Shown in pieces: positions 8,492-10,138 of a DNA stretch of 10,138 bases; positions within the stretch are counted from its first letter, which is position 1; each line of letters begins with the position of its first letter. This stretch comes from Echinostoma caproni. Its lineage: Eukaryota > Platyhelminthes > Trematoda > Plagiorchiida > Echinostomatidae. The translations under genes were made by a program, and so were the position numbers. The stretch covers positions 13,680 to 23,817 of the forward strand of contig UZAN01045191.1 in NCBI GenBank assembly GCA_900618425.1. The letters are read 5' to 3'. The notes beneath the pieces were generated by a model. That model was not told the DNA's origin. It made no database searches and saw nothing but the letters and a program-made list of their open reading frames with translations.

Positions 8492-8591
8492 ACCGATACG
8501 CGTCACCTATTGGTCGATCACATTTCGGTGCTTAAACCGGAGCGAACAAGTGAAATGATGAGTACAACAATCCAATCAAGCGAATACTGTT

Positions 8592-8593
<2 letters not shown>

Positions 8594-8627
<34 letters not shown>
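8594..8627. repeat. (GT)17 dinucleotide microsatellite
   Basis: Seventeen uninterrupted GT units, the longest perfect repeat in the window. Alternating GT of this length is a common eukaryotic microsatellite and can adopt Z-DNA. The Cys/Val reading across it is an artefact of the repeat. Confidence 0.95.
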
Positions 8628-8629
<2 letters not shown>

Positions 8630-8631
<2 letters not shown>

Positions 8632-9118
8632 CGCGAACGCAAGACAAAGAGGAGGGGTCGAACATAACTCTGTGTGCCATGAAGCTTGAGAAGTCAGTTG
8701 TAAGGCAAATAGTCTCGGTCGAAATGGAAACAGAATGCTGGGAAATTAACATGCACTTGCAAGAAGTTCGTCAACAGAAGACTTACAACTGCGTGAATCA
8801 TTCTCACCCAATCCGTCATTCTCACTGTGTGTGTAAGAAGGCAGCTTGCCTGATTAGTTTATGCATTACGAGCATGCCCACTTAAGAACCAGACGATTTG
8901 TTTTCTTAGCCAGTACGCCTGAGCATTCCCGTTGATACCTTTACCGGTTGAGATTATGCATCTCAAACTAAATGAGACTCAAGCTGGGATAAAAACGTTA
9001 GCAACTAATGGAAATCTGTCGATTTAGGTGGAATGATTTGTATAAAAATATTTCTGTAAGTTTACTCGTCATGCAGTGCGAACGGGTTATTCATCATTAA
9101 TCATCGGCACATGTCCAC
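8630..9118. other. no recognisable gene
   Basis: Beyond the GT tract a plus-strand frame stays open to 8885, but its start lies inside the microsatellite and the remainder is not recognised. No promoter, RNA or repeat structure stands out before the tRNA-like module beginning near 9119. Confidence 0.45.
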
Positions 9119-9196
9119 CTCAGTGGCGCAGTGATTCAGTCACTATCAACGGCGTGCTTTCGACCCTATGGTTCGAGGTTCGAGCCCCGCCACTGC
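9119..9196 (+). mobile_element. tRNA-derived SINE head
   Basis: An A box, TGGCGCAGTGATTCAG, begins at 9124, and a perfect B box, GGTTCGAGCCC, lies at 9177-9187. A second GGTTCGA (9170-9176) stands directly before it, so the B box has been tandemly duplicated by 7 bp. CAGTGGCG (9121-9128) and CGCCACTG (9188-9195) are perfect reverse complements, enclosing a 75-nt unit with the length and closing stem of a tRNA. GTGA/TCAC (9131-9134 with 9140-9143) makes a D-arm-like hairpin. The T stem does not pair properly, so a functional tRNA is unlikely. The 3' extent of the element is unclear. Confidence 0.65.
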
Positions 9197-9339
9197 CACT
9201 CAACACTATGGTGAAGCACCCATTCGTCACTGTCGTTGCAAGTACCGGGGCTCAACCAGACAGTGATAGACTGCATGATGAACGATTTCTTGACTGGGTC
9301 CCATCACAAATGAGCAGTAAATTACTGAGAGCCGGTACG

Positions 9340-9392
9340 GATATACCAAGTGGTTAGTGCATCACATTGTCCATCTCTCGTGCGAATCCCAG
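9340..9392 (+). repeat. second tRNA-like module, degenerate
   Basis: TACCAAGTGGTTAGTGC (from 9344) resembles the A box and D arm of a tRNA, and CGTGCGAATCC (9379-9389) is a degraded B box about 35 bases downstream. Same strand as the module at 9119. It may be a separate insertion or part of one composite element. Confidence 0.4.
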
Positions 9393-9411
9393 TTGATAGG
9401 GGAGAAATGTG

Positions 9412-9430
9412 TTGTGATGAGTCATCACAA
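9412..9430. promoter_or_regulatory. 19-bp palindrome with AP-1-type centre
   Basis: TTGTGATGA (9412-9420) and TCATCACAA (9422-9430) are exact reverse complements about a single G. The centre reads TGAGTCA, the AP-1 consensus, extended symmetrically by GAT/ATC as in Maf-type sites. Binding is not shown by the sequence, and such a palindrome can arise by chance. Confidence 0.3.
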
Positions 9431-9565
9431 ACATGAGGCAAATCCTAGTGCTTTTCAGTGGTTCATCTTTCTTGATGAATATTTTTTGATAATCAAAACG
9501 AATCACTTAAACTGTCAAATGAACACAAAACCACCATGACTCAGAGCTCAAGTGTGAACCATTTA

Positions 9566-9622
9566 ACATTTGACGCATAAGCGTTTCGGATCCCAACCCG
9601 GAGGATCACGGTTCGAACAACA
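9566..9622 (+). repeat. third tRNA-like module, degenerate
   Basis: TGACGCATAAGCG (from 9571) is a weak A-box match, and GGTTCGAACAA (9610-9620) keeps the GGTTCGA core of the B box but has lost the final CC. The distance of 39 bases is compatible with a tRNA-derived origin. It shares orientation with the two modules upstream. Confidence 0.35.
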
Positions 9623-9884
9623 ACAGAGACAAAAAATGGCGCATATTACTGCTGAGGCACAAGTGGTTAGATACTGTCAGTTTATACAAAGAGAACAACA
9701 CATTCTTATGATTTTGGTGTTCTCCCATTGCACTATTCATCATGTCAAAGGATAGCAAAGAATATTGAGATCGAACTCAGAGATTGAATTTGTGCGAAAT
9801 AGTGACTGAATCCATTTCCTGATTTCAGATTTTCGAAGCGGTGGGAAATCTCTTCAACATTTTTGAAACATGTAAACTCAGTAG
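9623..9884. other. no recognisable gene
   Basis: No coding region can be supported. CCATTTCCTGATTTCAG, ending at 9828, resembles a 3' splice site, and two frames stay open after it to 9901-9904. Neither reading (about 24 residues) is recognised. Confidence 0.4.
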
Positions 9885-9985
9885 AAACGTGGATGCTCCG
9901 TGATTAAAGAACAAGGAGAGACAGCAGAAGACGACGACGGCGATGAGGACACCAAAGCAAAGCAGTTATTCCATGATCATTTGGT
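9885..9985 (+). CDS. possible internal exon with acidic stretch (partial)
   Basis: After a TAG at 9882-9884 a frame is open to TGA at 9987-9989 and reads KRGCSVIKEQGETAEDDDGD, then EDTKAKQLFHDHL. The EDDDGDED run is typical of acidic linkers but also of GAC/GAT simple repeats. GTGAGC at 9986-9991 is a good 5' splice-donor match placed just before the in-frame stop. The upstream acceptor is poorly defined (AG at 9883-9884 or inside the frame), and there is no ATG. No protein family is recognised. Confidence 0.14.
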
Positions 9986-9989
9986 GTGA

Positions 9990-10138
9990 GCATTTCATTC
10001 AATCGATGTCTGTCAGTCCAATTAAGTATCCGACACGACGCTGAGTGTGAGCTAAACGCCAGAATAGATCACTGGTAGTAGGAATGGGACTGGGATTTCG
10101 ATGTTTGGAACCGGCGATCTAAACCTAGATGCCGATAG
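9990..10138. other. no recognisable feature
   Basis: The last stretch shows no extended open frame, repeat or structured RNA. If the candidate exon upstream is real, this would be the start of its following intron. Confidence 0.4.

Larger units (their letters stand above)
7500..8630. repeat. low-complexity mosaic of simple-repeat blocks
   Basis: About 1.1 kb in which one simple-sequence block follows another on the plus strand. It is C/T-rich from about 7500 to 8030, with TTCA units at 7849-7862 and a CGCGCGCG run near 7913-7920. GGT units follow at 8059-8083, G/A at 8163-8187, CAC then CAG/CAA triplets at 8264-8348, GGTC tetramers at 8456-8491 and (GT)17 at 8594-8627. Several frames are open only because the repeats lack stops. 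It could be the 5' untranslated or promoter-proximal part of a gene, or a decayed satellite cluster. No transcript evidence can be drawn from the sequence. Confidence 0.7.

Noticed and set aside
8598..8885. 95-codon plus-strand frame with a Cys/Val run
   Set aside because: The start lies inside the (GT)17 tract and the rest is unrecognised.
9076..9357. 93-codon plus-strand frame
   Set aside because: It runs through the tRNA-derived SINE head and is a by-product of that sequence.
1..10138. CRISPR array, operon, riboswitch or prokaryotic mobile system
   Set aside because: No regularly spaced direct repeats, no gene packing and no ribosome-binding-site pattern; the DNA is eukaryotic in character.

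Overview
This window is eukaryotic nuclear DNA, mostly intergenic or intronic. Reading frames are short and broken throughout (the longest is about 130 codons, roughly what chance gives in 10 kb), there is no operon-like packing, and microsatellites and tRNA-derived, SINE-like modules are common. No protein family, rRNA or intact tRNA gene was recognised. The base composition is moderate, somewhat AT-rich. The combination of tRNA-promoter SINEs and hammerhead-like cores resembles parasitic flatworms (digenean flukes), whose Smα-type SINEs carry hammerhead ribozymes. That assignment is an inference from recall of family features, not a database result.

Layout. 1-1468: no gene, with a (CA)10 and a C10 tract. 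1469-1620: an imperfect inverted repeat (foldback) whose minus strand holds a degenerate hammerhead-like core. 2475-2600: a plus-strand tRNA-derived SINE with a perfect B box and a 3' hairpin that may be a decayed hammerhead. 2770-3057 and 4004-4265: two weak terminal-exon candidates, each with a pyrimidine-rich stretch and AG upstream and an AATAAA downstream. 4313-7500: apparently empty apart from a weak minus-strand tRNA-like module near 5750-5815 and a (TA)6.

7500-8630: a striking mosaic of low-complexity blocks. A C/T-rich stretch with a seven-fold CCC cluster passes into GGT, GA, CAC/CAG/CAA, GGTC and finally (GT)17 blocks, so the plus strand changes its dominant base pair several times in about 1 kb. 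9119-9622: three tRNA-like modules in the same orientation with a 19-bp palindrome among them. 9885-9985: a small acidic reading frame ending at a good splice-donor match, a possible internal exon.

No set of genes here can be said to work together. The main content is transposon-derived RNA-like structure and simple repeats. No new protein-coding system was found.
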